Origin: Rhypophila decipiens
Lineage: Eukaryota > Ascomycota > Sordariomycetes > Sordariales > Naviculisporaceae
DNA length: 18,105 bases
Direction of reading: 5' to 3'
Assembly: GCA_033297075.1 (NCBI GenBank)
Contig: MU858373.1
Location: 1 to 18,105, forward strand
The notes beneath the pieces are model-generated. The model was not told the DNA's origin, ran no database searches, and saw nothing but the letters and a program-made list of their open reading frames with translations. The position numbers and the translations under genes were made by a program. This document shows, one piece after another, positions 17,892 through 18,105 of this stretch (the stretch's first letter is position 1; each line of letters begins with the position of its first letter).

Positions 17892-18105
17892 ACGCCATGC
17901 ATCTTGTCATCGACATCGGCTCCGAAAAAAAATGGCAAATCAACAAACTCAGTCTTCAATACCTCTGCCTCATGACGGCTTCTCGCAGCGGATTTTTCAG
18001 GGATGTGTCAACTATACGCCAAGACCCCCACATGGAACCACCCCCATTTGGAATCGCAATTTCCACACCGCCATTCCACCACCACCCTCTTTGAACATCA
18101 ACAAC
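17892..18105. other. 3' flank of the C2H2 gene
   Basis: The last 214 bp carry an A-run (near 17926) and a C/A-rich segment. The short open frame here has no recognisable feature and the window ends before another gene can be judged. Confidence 0.5.

Overview
The window looks like nuclear DNA of a filamentous ascomycete (Pezizomycotina, probably a Sordariomycete). The genes carry short introns of about 51-67 nt with GTAAGT/GTGAGT/GTATGT-type donors. The protein families are typical of mould genomes: a secreted-type GMC oxidoreductase, a fungal rhodopsin-domain integral membrane protein, a HeLo-like/DUF7580 protein and an AcuF-type C2H2 zinc-finger protein. The assignment rests on gene structure and family content only; no species marker is present.

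Left half (1-8758): four genes lie on the minus strand. They are a GMC oxidoreductase (71-2073, 3 exons, 626 aa), a seven-helix rhodopsin-domain membrane protein (2601-4074, 6 exons, 392 aa), a GFA/CENP-V zinc protein (5427-6150, 3 exons, 152 aa) and a mitochondrial-type DEAD-box RNA helicase of the Mss116 kind (6847-8758, 2 exons, 617 aa). Intergenic gaps are 0.5-1.4 kb, so these are independent units. Splicing was reconstructed by joining conserved motifs across introns, and every joined frame stays open to a single stop. A perfect CRE site (TGACGTCA) and a 12-bp palindrome lie upstream of the GFA gene.

Right half (8759-18105): this part is more lineage-specific. A single-exon gene (9870-12647, 925 aa) encodes an apparent Ulp1/C48-like cysteine protease (His288, Asp305, Gln364, Cys370), followed by a long charged heptad-repeat helix, a 15-bp tandem proline repeat, an acidic stretch and basic clusters. 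A possible 77-aa Ser/Pro-rich ORF (13265-13498) follows on the minus strand. Then come a HeLo-like/DUF7580 protein (14044-15845, minus, 580 aa) and, divergently, an AcuF-type C2H2 protein (16101-17891, plus, 596 aa). These two share a 255-bp intergenic region holding three GATA-factor motifs.

How the genes may work together: the GMC and GFA enzymes could be connected through aldehyde chemistry (alcohol oxidation and glutathione-linked aldehyde handling), but only proximity suggests it. The DUF7580/C2H2 pair belongs to families related to fungal nonself-recognition and NLR-type architectures, and the protease-coil gene next to it makes this the most interesting part of the window. No tRNA, rRNA, CRISPR array or complete transposon was found.
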